From Telopea speciosissima (lineage: Eukaryota; Streptophyta; Magnoliopsida; Proteales; Proteaceae), in NCBI RefSeq assembly GCF_018873765.1, contig NC_057919.1, positions 66,024,984 to 66,088,983 of the forward strand: DNA of 64,000 nt. The letters run 5' to 3'. Under the pieces are notes generated by a model. That model was given only the letters and a program-made list of their open reading frames with translations, was not told where the DNA came from and did not search any database. Shown piece after piece: positions 1 to 10,002 of this stretch. The position numbers and the translations under genes were made by a program. How positions within the stretch are numbered: the first letter of the stretch is position 1; each line of letters opens with the position of its first letter.

Positions 1-470
1 TCCGGAAATCAAGTGCCCTGACACATGCGCATGGCCATTCCATGCCGCTGCTCAGGGTCCGAAGATGATGCCATTGCCACCACCGAGTGGGAATGTTGGT
101 GCGGATTCACTGGTTCTTGGTTTTGCCACCGCCTTGGCCGGTGTAGTGACCAATCCCTACAATACAGGCTACTTCCTTGGCCATTTCCTCTGTTCTCACT
201 TTCCCTTACTTCCACCCGCTACATTTTTGGATCCAAAACGAAGTAAGATCCTATACAACAACAAAATGGAAGCTGATTTGGTAGCTCAGAAGTTATTTTG
301 TAGATGAGTTGATGCAAGTAATTGTCGCCAGAGAAGAAATCGCCGGAGTTACTTGTCGACAGTTGGAGTTGGAGCAATGATGGCGGCCTACGGTGGTTGT
401 GCTCTCCTACGGTCCCTCAACGCGCTCTAGTGGGAAGAGAAATGTGGAAGATAATAGATTTCTTAGTAAT
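1..470. other. Unassigned GC-richer segment at left edge
   Basis: This block is clearly less AT-rich than the sequence that follows it. Short frames are open on both strands, for example plus-strand 65-307 with a hydrophobic Ala/Gly/Val-rich stretch. It may be the edge of a gene or exon lying mostly outside the window. I do not recognise the protein, and no splice sites or stop codon can be trusted without the flanking sequence. Positions 470-680 are AT-rich with nothing recognised. Confidence 0.3.
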
Positions 471-677
471 TTTTAGGAAAATTTTCTAAAAAGGTAAAAT
501 CGACATTGTCACTTTGGATGGTAACTCTTACTAAGAGGGTAAAATTGTCATTTTATCTTTTGGGATAACCTTGCTTAATTTTAAGGGAAAAGTTGATAGT
601 TTTGTAAAATTTAAGGTGTACTTGCCATTTCGAATTTTTATAGGGGGTGTCCGTGAAATTTGTCCTAGTTTATAACT

Positions 678-790
678 TTCAATGTAGTAATTTAATAACC
701 AAATCAATTTCTATTTTTAAGTTCCAACTTCCAAAATCCAAATCCTTATAAATGCTGTCAATCATTGTCTTGGAAAGTTGAACCGCAGTG
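678..790 (+). promoter_or_regulatory. Probable core promoter of WEX1
   Basis: A TATA box (TATAAAT, 747-753) lies about 235 bp upstream of the WEX1 start codon. The surrounding block, including the AACTTTCAATGTAGTAAT motif near 678-695 and a GTTCCAACTTC motif near 720, recurs at 6376-6450 and 23012-23075 upstream of the other two paralogs. Conservation in front of all three genes supports a promoter role. The equivalent of the TATA box in WEX2 is degraded (TTAAAAATAA near 6452). Confidence 0.55.
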
Positions 791-982
791 GACAAACGAA
801 AGATATTTCACTTTCTTCCATGTCCTCTTTTTCTTTGTCCTGTTTTTCTCTTTGTTTTTCCCCTTTCTTTCTTAAACCCTAGTTTTTACAAAGACAGATA
901 TTTCTGTCTGTCTCTTTTTTCGAAATACTTTTTCTTCTTTGTCCTGTTTTTTCTCTTTCTTAACCTTAGTTTTGATTCGGAA

Positions 983-1603
983 ATGAACGAAGACAACATT
1001 TCTATTGAAGAACTCGACAATGGGGATACCCTTCGAACCTCCACTGTTAACGTATTTGGCAACGAGGTATTCACCTTCGTCACTGGACGAGCAGCTGTGG
1101 TGAGGAGATGGATCTATAAGATCCGTTACGAACATCGGTTCAAAAGGGACAAGCTAGTGGTAGGACTTGGAGTTCAATGGAGGCCAAGCATGGCCAATCC
1201 AGTTGCTGTTCTACAGTTCTGCGTCGGTGGCCGTTGCCTCATTTTCCAGATCTTACACGCAAATTCCATCCCGCGAATCCTTAAGAGATTTCTCGCGGAT
1301 GATTCTACCACTTTTGTGGGGGTCAATAATTACAACGATTCTTATCTTCTGATGAGGGATTACGGTTTGTCTGTGAATCGTATCTTTGAACTTGGATCGG
1401 TGTCCAGGATTAGGAGAGCTTCGATGGAGACGTTGGCGAGAAGAATCCTTGGTTTCAATGGAATCAGGAAGCCTCAGTGGATTGGTAGGAGTGATTGGGA
1501 CGATTGGTGGCTTACAGAGGATCAGGTACAATATGCTTGTGTCGATGCATATCTTTCCTTTAGGATTGGAAAGAAACTGAAAGCATGGAACCACGATCGT
1601 TGA
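983..1603 (+). CDS. WEX1, WRN-exonuclease-like protein, predicted catalytically inactive
   Basis: A single-exon gene of 206 residues. The fold is that of plant Werner-syndrome-like 3'-5' exonucleases (RNase H-like, DEDDy): motif I region VVGLGVQW (residues 59-66), motif II FVGVNNYND (111-119), motif III QVQYACVDAYLSF (181-193). In active family members motif I reads D-x-E; here it is G63-x-Q65, so two metal ligands are missing. D119, Y184 and D188 of motifs II and III are kept. I chose the ATG at 983 because all three paralogs start with MNEDNISI. The frame stays open upstream to about 788 but only with a non-ATG start and Phe/Leu-rich 5'UTR translation. It is the most diverged of the three copies. 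A nucleic-acid-binding or regulatory role is an inference; no function is shown. Confidence 0.85.
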   Translation: MNEDNISIEELDNGDTLRTSTVNVFGNEVFTFVTGRAAVVRRWIYKIRYEHRFKRDKLVVGLGVQWRPSMANPVAVLQFCVGGRCLIFQILHANSIPRILKRFLADDSTTFVGVNNYNDSYLLMRDYGLSVNRIFELGSVSRIRRASMETLARRILGFNGIRKPQWIGRSDWDDWWLTEDQVQYACVDAYLSFRIGKKLKAWNHDR

Positions 1604-2340
1604 GCTATTTCCTTATTTGAATGCTCTCTTTTTGGATTTTCAGATGGGATTACCAAGGGGATTCTGAATCTGAATCTTGAACTCTTCTGAAGGAGTTTTG
1701 TTTCTTTGGTCTTTTTGTTTGAATGACTGTTGAAGGATTAGGAACGATGAACTCTAGCATAGTTTTAGAATGTGAGATAAGGAGTATAGACTTTAGTTGA
1801 AATCTGTAATTTGAATCATGCACAGAATGGCCAGTTTTACTTGTAGAAATTTTTCTGAGTTTTCAGTTTCTATTGCAGAAAGTTAATCTTGATTTCATAA
1901 TTGAAGAACTTGATTTCTGTAGGATGATATAGTTCATTGGACTGAAATTTGTTTGATGGTCTGAACAATTATATATAGTTCAGTTCCTTAGCTTTTAATC
2001 ATAACAACATCAACTTCTACCTCTTTTCTTCTTCTTTCTCGTAGCTCTCCTATTGGAAATTCCGAAATTCTGTTTGAAGGTTAACTTCGTGGCGTCGGCT
2101 ACTTTTCAAGATCGCAACCACTGATTACGGCCACTACCGCCTACTACAGAACACGGCGGCGGCGCACACGAAAGGAGGGAGAAAAACCGAAAAAGGGGTC
2201 AGTGCAGCAGGGCCATCCAGTGCACAGAAGCGTTGTACAATTGTACACGTTATCGCCCCCACTCTCTCACTTTTACAAGGGGATCGGGAGAAAGTTCTAA
2301 CGTGGAACAACAGATTGTAAATCAGTTCCCAACTTCCCAG
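1604..2340 (+). other. 3' flank of WEX1, conserved with the other copies
   Basis: This non-coding stretch matches the sequence after WEX2 (19145-19800) and WEX3 (23848-24260), for example the GAATGACTGTT and GAGTTTTCAGTTTCTATTG motifs. It therefore marks the duplicated gene unit and probably contains the 3'UTR. No polyadenylation site was chosen. Confidence 0.6.
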
Positions 2341-2650
2341 TCATGGTTTTAATGCAAGGTTTCAGACCGGGTATCGGTTACCTGCAAAACCGATACAATT
2401 ACGTGTCAGTATTGGTATAGTCCAATTTTTTTACTGTTTTACCCCTTGTCTGTACCATTTCACCGATATAGTAACACGGCATAGTATTGAGATTGATGAT
2501 TTATAATACCGATACATATCAGGTGATACGGACAATAAGATACCAATTAATTAGTTGTAATTAAATACCTTCACTTTCTTCTTTCCACACATGATTATTA
2601 ACGTAAGCTAATAATTTTCTATGTGGACATGAAGGCAGCATTGCCACTAG
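2341..2650. other. Degenerate CGGTA/CCGAT-rich repeat remnant
   Basis: A gene-free stretch rich in permutations of accgatac/ggtatcgg. It is shared with 19790-20220 downstream of WEX2 and resembles tracts elsewhere in the window (27000-27240, 43620-44160). It is probably a decayed nonautonomous DNA transposon. Ends and target duplication are not visible. Confidence 0.4.
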
Positions 2651-3535
2651 TTATTTGGAAAACATGTTCTATTTAATGTGTTAAATGATTTGGAGGACTA
2701 ATGGTTTCATTGGAGGAGGCCATCTCACAAGCCAAAGGCCATGGGTACGTATTGATTGTTATGCTCTGGATGTTAGTAGAAAGCTTATTCTTGTTGCCAT
2801 AGCTCAGCTTTAGTTGTTGAGGGCCTTGTTCTTAGACTTAGGCTGTGTTTTGATATGCATTTTTGGAATGTATTTTAGATCGATTTCGTATTTTTGGATG
2901 ATAAAAACAACTATTTTTATTATCCGAGAATGTGAAATCGACTTGAAATACATACTAAACTTAGCTTTGATCTTCTGTATCTCTGATGTTTCTTCCCAGG
3001 TGCCATCAAAGATATCCGCCATAGTCGATGACATTCAGATAATAATACAGACTTGCATGCTTTGAGCACTGCTCTTTTATACATATATGTAGATTTGAGA
3101 ATGACTTTCCCCATGTTATTTCTAAATGGACAGTTTCTTACCCCCTCACCAAGGTCTTTGGGAGTCCTTTCCGGAGGATATTCTACAGCTTGTATGCATG
3201 TTTTTGCCCTTTGTGACTTAATAATACCCCACCCTTCAATGGAGGTGTGTGTGTTAAAAAAAAGGATTAAATTGCTCAATCTCTTCTCACCACTCAAATA
3301 GTTTTGGAATTGTTTGGAATTATTTAAAATTTTATTGGTCATTTTAGGTGTACCATATATTGAACTGTACTCATCATCTCAGCCATTTAAGTATTTATAC
3401 TATGGAAGATTGATTTATCCATTCCAACCATTGAACAAAAGAAACCATGTAGATTGGCCATCTATCAAATTCTGTACTCGACCTCAATTATGTGGTTTCT
3501 AGTTTAGTGATGAAGCCTTTTTGAGTACCAAAAAA
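2650..3535 (+). repeat. 3-prime module, copy W1 (downstream of WEX1)
   Basis: This is one of eight copies of a segment I call the 3-prime module. Landmarks are a GATTTGGAG-AGGACTAATGGTTTCATTGG block, a CAAGCCAAAGGCCATGG block, a TTTCTAAATGG block and a terminal block ending near TTTTGAGTACC. Other copies start near 20225 (partial), 24266, 28200, 34250, 41820, 49260 and 53365. It links the WEX array to the hairpin array. A short frame around the CCATGG block stays open in several copies (28340-28537, 41985-42332), but I do not recognise it as a protein. Confidence 0.75.
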
Positions 3536-3928
3536 AAAAACAAAATTATGTGGCTTAATTACTATTTAATTTTTTTTCGACCATTCAAATGTTGATTAAA
3601 TATGACTTGTATATTATATCATGTGGTATAATGTTTTAGGACAAAATTTTCCTCCACTCATACAGGACGGTTCACCCACCATCCGAGGGTTCACAAACCC
3701 CTCCTAGGGTTTTAGTATGTTCCAAAATATCCTCCTGATATCAATTCCCGCCCTTCATGCCCCTCGATGAATGAACCGTTGGTAAAGGAAAACTCAGTCC
3801 AATGTTGTATGATTAAAGTTTACCAAGTGAATAAATGGTGATGTTAGCAACATGGGCACATGATGAAGACAGAAGAGTCTTCTGTGATTGACACCAATCA
3901 ACTGTGCTAGTAGTTGTCTTTATTTTAT

Positions 3929-4117
3929 GGGAAAAGGAACACTAATCAGTGTTGTGCCTCGGTGTGTAAATGGCCCTAGGCACAGTCGTGCGCGAAATGA
4001 TCGGCACACCCCTGGTCCTTTCCGCCTTTCCAGGGGGTGTGTATATCGTTTCACATGCGGCTTTGCCTAGGCTCAAGTACACGTCGAGGCATAACACTAG
4101 TTAGCGTTCTTTCTCCC
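3929..4117. mobile_element. Palindromic MULE-type MITE, 189 bp
   Basis: The ends are inverted repeats (GGGAAAAGGAAC at left, GTTCTTTCTCCC at right), and almost the whole element pairs with itself. It is flanked by 9-bp direct repeats TTATTTTAT (3920-3928) and TTATTCTAT (4118-4126), one mismatch apart. A 9-bp duplication is typical of Mutator-like transposition. The same insertion is present in the paralogous unit at 20849-21036, so it predates that duplication. Confidence 0.75.
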
Positions 4118-4149
4118 TTATTCTATTTAGTTTAATATTCTTGTATTGG

Positions 4150-4998
4150 TCCCAAATAAGTTTAATTGTTTTAATGATTCGTATATGAAAAGATCAACCG
4201 AAACCAACCAAAAAAACCCGGACCGAATTGAATCGATCTTATTGGATTGGGGTTGACGAGACTGGTTGAAAACCGGATTGCACCGAACTGACTGATATCT
4301 ACATTGAAAATCGAACCAAATGAAACTGATAAAAAATCATTGAATATAAGGTTATGAATAGGTATTTTTTTGGGGGGGGGTAAAGAATAGGTGAACTGAT
4401 TATCCATTGATTTCAATATTAATGAGAAAAATTTTTGTTGTAAGGGAAATTGTTACAAATCAATGAGAATGAAGTTATGGATAGGGAAATAGATTTGTGC
4501 TTCCATTGATCTCATTGTTCACTATACAAAATTAGTTGGATAGTCAAATGAATGATTTGGTTGTAAGGTCATTTTGTGATTACGATTAATATGAGTTATC
4601 TTCCCATTACAATTAATGATATATAATTATATGATTTGTAACAGTGATTTCACTACAAACTTTATGTATCCATTGATTTCAATATTAGTGATCTTCCTCT
4701 TACTATTTATTCATCTTTGTTCGGATCATAGTTGGAAAACCAAGTTTTCTGACTTGCCCTAGTCAAAACCCAGTTTTCCAACTATGGTTTGGATGTAAGA
4801 TTTCATTGTGGTTCAAATCTGAAAACAAAATGATCTAAATCGGTATTAATCTGCTAATGAAAAATTGAAATAAACCGAAACTAAAACCGAAGTTTCTTAA
4901 CGGTTTGGTTTTGATCTCACTCTTTCAAAGACCAAACGAAACCGATTCAACCCAATCGAAATCGAATCGAACTGATCCAATTTTTTGACACCCTTAGG
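4150..4998. mobile_element. Degenerate hAT-like nonautonomous element
   Basis: CCGAA/CCGGA-rich ends (near 4190-4320 and 4870-4990) enclose an AT-rich core. The right end reads TTTGACACCCTTAGG, like the TTGACACCCCT terminus of better-preserved elements in this window (46247-46899, 44673-45497). Relatives lie at 21065-22605 and, in the other orientation, at 29600, 37370 and 55800. Exact ends and target duplication are uncertain. Confidence 0.5.
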
Positions 4999-5033
4999 AA
5001 CCACTAACAGATTGAGTTTACTTATATAATATT

Positions 5034-5175
5034 GGGCTCATGTTTTCTATGCCGCAACACAATCTACGCACAGACACAGGGTGGGTATTTCTACCATTAG
5101 GAGTGAGGGTAGTCATTTCACCCACTCCCATGTGTTTCTGCGTAGCCTACGACCCGACACAGATAACATTTGACC
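5034..5175. mobile_element. Palindromic MULE-type MITE, 142 bp
   Basis: The hairpin-forming element is flanked by a perfect 9-bp direct repeat TATAATATT (5025-5033 and 5176-5184). The internal inverted repeat contains the GTTTTCT/ACACAGA theme that recurs in the MITEs at 28726 and 42408. Confidence 0.8.
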
Positions 5176-5184
5176 TATAATATT

Positions 5185-5312
5185 GGGGTGCTGTTCTCTG
5201 TGCCTGTGCACAGGATGCGTCTAAGCACATGAGGTAGGCATAATAACCATCCTACCCCTAGGTGGCAGGTCCATGTGCTTAGCCGCAACCTGCGGTGCGA
5301 CACAGAGAACAT
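5185..5312. mobile_element. Second palindromic MITE-like hairpin
   Basis: It lies directly beside the preceding MITE. The left end GTTCTCTGTG and the right end CACAGAGAAC form a long inverted repeat around a TAAGCACATG/CATGTGCTTA stem. Internal similarity to the neighbour suggests the same family. I could not find a matching 9-bp target duplication on the right side. Confidence 0.6.
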
Positions 5313-5909
5313 TCTCCATTTAGAAAGTAGGGGTGGCACGAGTAAAAAAGGGTTCCGATCCAAAACACAATACGCCCTATCCGATACAGTAGTGTTTGGA
5401 TTTGTGCACTGTGTAGTACGGGATTTAAGTGACACCCATATTATCAATTTCCTTACGAGTCTAATCCAACTGCTGGAGAGCTCGATAAGACCTGTCTGTC
5501 CTTTGCGTTCTGTTTTCCCACCAAATTCTTCTCGGTCAGGATTTACACCCCAAGAAAACACAAAATCTCCGAAGGAAGAAAATCACAGCTCGAAGTTCGA
5601 AATGCGAAATGATTACCAAACGCAGCATAAGAGCTGACTAATTTGAAAATCAATAACAATGACAAAAAAGGTCAAAAATATATGAAAATTAGAAAAGATA
5701 AAACATGAAATAAACAAAGTAAAGTTAATTTAAGAGTGAGTAGCTTCAATACATAATACATTAATACATAATCTAATCGAAATCAAAACTATCCGTTTAT
5801 AATCTAATCGAAGCGAAATAAAATTTGTTCGATTTTAGTTTATAAAAATGGAAACTTTTCTCGGTTTAATTTCATGATTGAAACCGTTAAATTAAACAGA
5901 ATTGATTAA

Positions 5910-5963
<54 letters not shown>

Positions 5964-6375
5964 ATGCTTTAATCAGTGTGGATGATAAATTTTATTTTTT
6001 TATTAAATATTTGGAAAATGTGATGGATTATGATCCTAATAATAAAGGATTTTGTTTGTTTCGATGAAGATGTAAAAATTGTTCGAAACGCTTAAAATAA
6101 GATTAAAATTAAATAAATGAATCGAATAAGAAATTGAATAAAAATCAAACTAAATTAATTTATTTTTTATTTGAAAAATAGACTCTTACTCAATTTTGAT
6201 TCAAATTAATTATATTTTAAATTAAATTAAATCAAATCAAATCAAATCAAACAAACCAGAAATCAGATTGACACCTTTGAAAAATTAACTATACTAACAC
6301 AGTTACACTTGAGTTGTCTACCAGTGGGCCTTGTGGGAAGCCAGCCAAGGAGACCAAACAAAAGTTACCCAGTTA
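5313..6375. other. AT-rich intergenic region with (AT)n microsatellite
   Basis: No gene is visible. A pure (AT)n tract runs from about 5913 to 5960. The region from 5640 onward consists of AAATC/AAACC-type degenerate repeats that correspond to 22140-22600 upstream of WEX3. It ends in the conserved promoter block of WEX2. Confidence 0.6.
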
Positions 6376-6589
6376 GTTTCAACTTTCAATGTAGTAATTT
6401 TTAATAATTTAAATCTTTTTCTATTAATTAATAGTTCCAACTTCAAAGTCCTTAAAAATAATTTCAATCCTTTTCTTGGATAGTTACTTGAAAGATAATT
6501 CTCTGCCTTCCAAAAACCCTTTTCTTGGTTGTTCTGTTTTTGTCTTTCTACCCATTCTTCTGGAACCCTAGTTTTGATTCCATTCGAAA

Positions 6590-7167
6590 ATGAACGAAGA
6601 CAACATCTCCATCCACGAACACTATAGTGGGGGTGTCCGTCTCCCTCGTCAAATGTTCACTGTTAACGTATTCGGAAAGAGGGTATACGCTACTGTCACT
6701 TGCAGATCCTCTGTTGTGAAGAAATGGATTTACAAAATACGCTTCGAACGTCGCTTCAAAAAGGACCGACTCATAGTGGGTCTTGGTGTTCAATGGTGTC
6801 CAAATCTGTCTTACAGAGTTGCAGCAACTCTGCAATTATGTGTTGGTCGCCAGTGCCTCGTCTTCCAAATCATACACGCAAATAACATTCCTCGAATTCT
6901 GAGGACTTTCCTCTCCGATCCTTTTACTACTTTTGTTGGGGTTAGGAATTATGTTGATTTTGATATGCTTAAGAACAAATACAACCTGTATGTGACTCGT
7001 ATCGTGGAACTTGGTTCGATGGCCAACAGTAGGGGTGCTTCGATGGAGACGATGGCGAGCGAAATCCTTGGTTTTCATGGAATCAAGAAGCCTGAGTTTA
7101 TTGGTAGGAGCCGCTGGGACGATCGGGGTCTTACAAAGGATCAGGTGCAGTATGCTTGTGTGGATTC
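6590..7167 (+). pseudogene. WEX2, 5' part, interrupted by a retrotransposon
   Basis: A WRN-exonuclease-like paralog starting with MNEDNISI. It keeps the same motif I change as WEX1 (G66-x-Q68), then FVGVRNYVD (motif II) and QVQYACVD (motif III). The frame is intact up to codon 193. The LTR retrotransposon entered inside that codon, just after the motif III aspartate, and translation would now run into LTR-encoded residues. The remaining codons lie at 19090-19144. Without the element and its target duplication the gene would have 210 residues, close to WEX3 (209), so the insertion is probably the only disabling event. The loss of the last 18 residues and the 3'UTR makes it a likely pseudogene. 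Confidence 0.88.
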
Positions 7168-8094
7168 TGATACATCCAATATTCACCGGGCCAATCAACG
7201 ATCGCCACGTGTCACAGGTGACCTGTTCCATAGCCAAGGAGAACGAACCGGGTCCCAGCACTCGGGCGCGGCCTCACCCAGGCGCGGCCACCACTCGGGC
7301 GCGGCCTCACCTAGGCGCGGCCACACATCAGGGCGCGGCCTCACCCAGGCGCGACCACCCCTCGGGCGCCGCCTCACCCAGGCATGGCCACCCCTCGGGC
7401 GCGGCCACACATCCGGGGCGCGGCCTCACCCTAGGCACGACCTCACCTAGGCGCAGCCTCACCCAGGCACGGCCACCACTTGGGCGCGGCCTCACCTAGG
7501 CGCGGCCACACATCCAGGCGGGCACGGCCTCACCTAGGCGCGGCCACACATCCAGAGGCGGCCTCACCCAGGCGCTGCCTGCACCCAGGCATAGCATCGT
7601 GGGCACGTGAGGTGGGGGCTACCCATCTACGATCCGATCGTATCGCTAAGACTCATGTCACTATCAGGACTCTAGACTGCCGCTTAGAGGTCACGTCACC
7701 CAGACGGATTCAAGCACCAAGGACGTTATCACCACACGCGGGTATCTATCCACCAAGGATCCTGATGCCACCAGGACACTCCCTCCCACGGGGAGATGGC
7801 CAATCAGGATAGAGCCCCGTTACCCAGGGCCTCTATCCACTCAACGGCACAATCGCCATCAAACTGGGACTCTCCACACCGCCATATGCTACTATAAAAG
7901 GCAAGGTACACAACCCCATCAAGGACATCTAAACTCATACTGAATAATCACTATTAATCTATTTGCGCCAGGAGATCTAACTTTGGCATCGGAGAGCCCT
8001 AGGCCGGAACCACACCGGTTCTCTCTGTTGACCCCTTGGTCCACTTGCAGGTGACGGCACTCGCAGGACCGCTCGACAATTTCTTGACGCAACA
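7168..8094 (+). repeat. 5' LTR (927 bp)
   Basis: It starts TGATACATCC and ends ACGCAACA (TG...CA). It matches the 3' LTR at 18191-19084. About 7255-7600 is a GC-rich minisatellite built from GGCGCGGCC-TCACC and GGCGCGGCC-ACAC variants; copy number differs from the 3' LTR, which explains the length difference. The 3' half carries the TATA box and probable R/U5. Confidence 0.95.
7893..7899 (+). promoter_or_regulatory. TATA box of the 5' LTR
   Basis: TATAAAA preceded by a CCATATGCTAC block. The identical box sits at 18883-18889 in the 3' LTR. It is the likely promoter for the genomic RNA of the element. Confidence 0.7.
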
Positions 8095-8097
8095 GAT

Positions 8098-8115
8098 TGG
8101 CGCCGTCTGTGGGAA
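8098..8115 (+). other. Primer binding site of the retrotransposon
   Basis: TGGCGCCGT followed by CTGTGGGAA begins three bases after the LTR end. The first nine bases match the complement of the 3' end of plant tRNA-Asp; the remainder matches less well. Assignment to tRNA-Asp is therefore tentative, but the position is as expected for minus-strand priming. Confidence 0.7.
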
Positions 8116-8160
8116 CGACGCTAGCCATTACAACTACTAGCTCGCTTCCATACTCATTCA

Positions 8161-10002
8161 ATGGCACGAAGAAAGACTACCACCACCAACAACGGAGCAA
8201 GGAATGGATCCCCACCCCCAAAGTGCTCTCGCCGCAGAGCCAACGACCAGGACCATGTCCCTCTGGAGGAAGAGATCCCCCTTAATGACCAGTTCGTGAT
8301 CGCCGAGCCCAACAATGACGAGGCCGACGATGTGGTGGTGGAGGTGACACCTGACCCCAATGCTCCAGCCACTGTGGGTTAGATCAACGACCTGCAACGA
8401 CAGATCCTCGATGAACAACGACTCTTTCGAGAATACTTGACGCAGCGTGCGACGTCTCACCGTCGAAGGACTTCACCATCAACAAGGGTGGAGTCCGTAC
8501 CTCGACAAGAGCCGAACCCGAGGAGATCATCTCCCAGGGGCATTAGATCAGAGAGACTAGCACGACAAGCGACCTCCACTCCACAGCGGGGGGAGCCTTC
8601 CCAGCATCCCAGGAGAACAAGGGACCTCTCGCCACGGTCAAAACGTGGGAGGACGCCAACACCCAGGGCGAGGGTGTCTAGCCCGCAGAGATCGGTCCGG
8701 AGGTCTATGTTTGACGGACTACTGGAAAAAAGTCACATACCACGACGAAGCCGGACCTACAGAGAAGAAAGTCCCTCACCTTCACGACAGGATTCATAAC
8801 GGCGTGACCATTCCCCATCCCACCAATACTCAAGGCGGGAGGGGACATCTAGGAGAGAGCGTGAACGGGGTCGCAGCGAACGTCCGGCCAGGCGTGGGGG
8901 GCAGACACGGGACGAGGAGCTCGATCAAAGACTCCGCGACCTGGATGAGAAGCTCGAAGGGTTGAAGAAGCAGACCAAAGGCGAGACGCATTCCATACCT
9001 GGGCAACACCCCTTCTCGGCAGAGATCATGTTAGCCACACTACCTTCCAGGTTTCGACTACCCACCTTTGAACTCTACAGTGGTACCACTGACCCCAATG
9101 ACCACATCAACTACTTTAATGGCATGATGACGCTGTATGGGGGGTCGAACGTGGTCTCCTGTCGGGCATTCTCGGCATCCCTCAAGGGAGCAGCCACATC
9201 ATGGTTCTCCAGGCTACGACCGAGATCTATAGGCTCGTTCGCAGAGCAATGCGAACAGTTCGTCACCCGCTTCCAAAGCAGCGTCAAGCAGAAGAAGACC
9301 ACCGTCAATCTACTGAACGTGGTACAGAATCCTGGGGAATCTCTCAGGGAATACGTTACCAGGTTCACCAAAGAGTCCCTGGAGGTTCGAGACTTGGATG
9401 ACCAGACACAGCATGCAGCCCTAGCAGGAGGTATTAGGGACCTGGACCTGATCAAGGACCTGGCACGTCATGAGACCAGGACTATGAAAGAGCTCTTGGA
9501 GCGGTGCAACGAGTTTGCAAATATAGCTGAGGTACTACAAGCTAGAACAAAAATAATCGAGGCCAAGCCACAAGACAACAAGAGGTCAGCACCTGATGAC
9601 CGCAAAGAGGGTAAGAGGTCGAGGACAGAGCGCCGACAAGAGAAGGGCGACCGCCCATCTAGGAGGACAGACCACCGCCCAGAGAGAAGTGAGAGGGCAA
9701 GCACCCCCGAGTTCACACCACTGAACACCACCAGGTCCCAGATACTCATGCAGATCCAGGACCGTGACCTACTCCATTGGCCACGACCCATGCTAGCAGG
9801 ACCAGATAAGCGAAACCCTAACAAATACTGCCTCTTCCACAAAGAGAATGGGCACGACACAGAGGAGTGCTATCAATTGAAGAGAGAGATAGAACAACTG
9901 GTAAGAGCAGGAAGCTTGAACAAGTATGTGAAGGGGAGACGTGACAACCGCTCAGGCCAAGGAGATAGAGGTCGCGACGGAGACAGAGTGGAACCGAGAT
10001 GA
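8161..10002 (+). pseudogene. gag: Retrotransposon gag, two premature stops
   Basis: A 614-codon frame starting MARRKTTTT, interrupted by TAG at 8380-8382 and TAA at 8797-8799, then open to the natural stop at 10000-10002. The N-terminal third is Arg/Ser/Pro-rich. The central part (about 9060-9540) is the retrotransposon gag domain with GAATSWFSRLRP and ESLREYVTRFTKE. The C-terminal part is basic and holds a zinc-knuckle-like segment CLFHKENGHDTEECYQLK near 9829-9885. Gag would form the particle core and package RNA in the cytoplasm. The stop overlaps the pol start codon as ATGA (9999-10002), so pol is in a different frame. Confidence 0.88.

Noticed and set aside
788..982. N-terminal extension of WEX1 (Phe/Leu-rich)
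   Set aside because: No ATG in frame, not conserved in WEX2 or WEX3, and it translates a TTTCTTT-rich 5'UTR. The MNEDNISI start at 983 is shared by all copies.
7011..7812. Pro/Arg/Gly-rich open frames in the 5' LTR and at 16933-17697
   Set aside because: They arise from the GC-rich minisatellite and run out of WEX2 into the LTR; no domain.
8380..8382. Programmed readthrough of the gag stop
   Set aside because: The stop sits in the N-terminal part of gag, a second in-frame stop follows at 8797-8799, and pol is also broken; ordinary decay is simpler.
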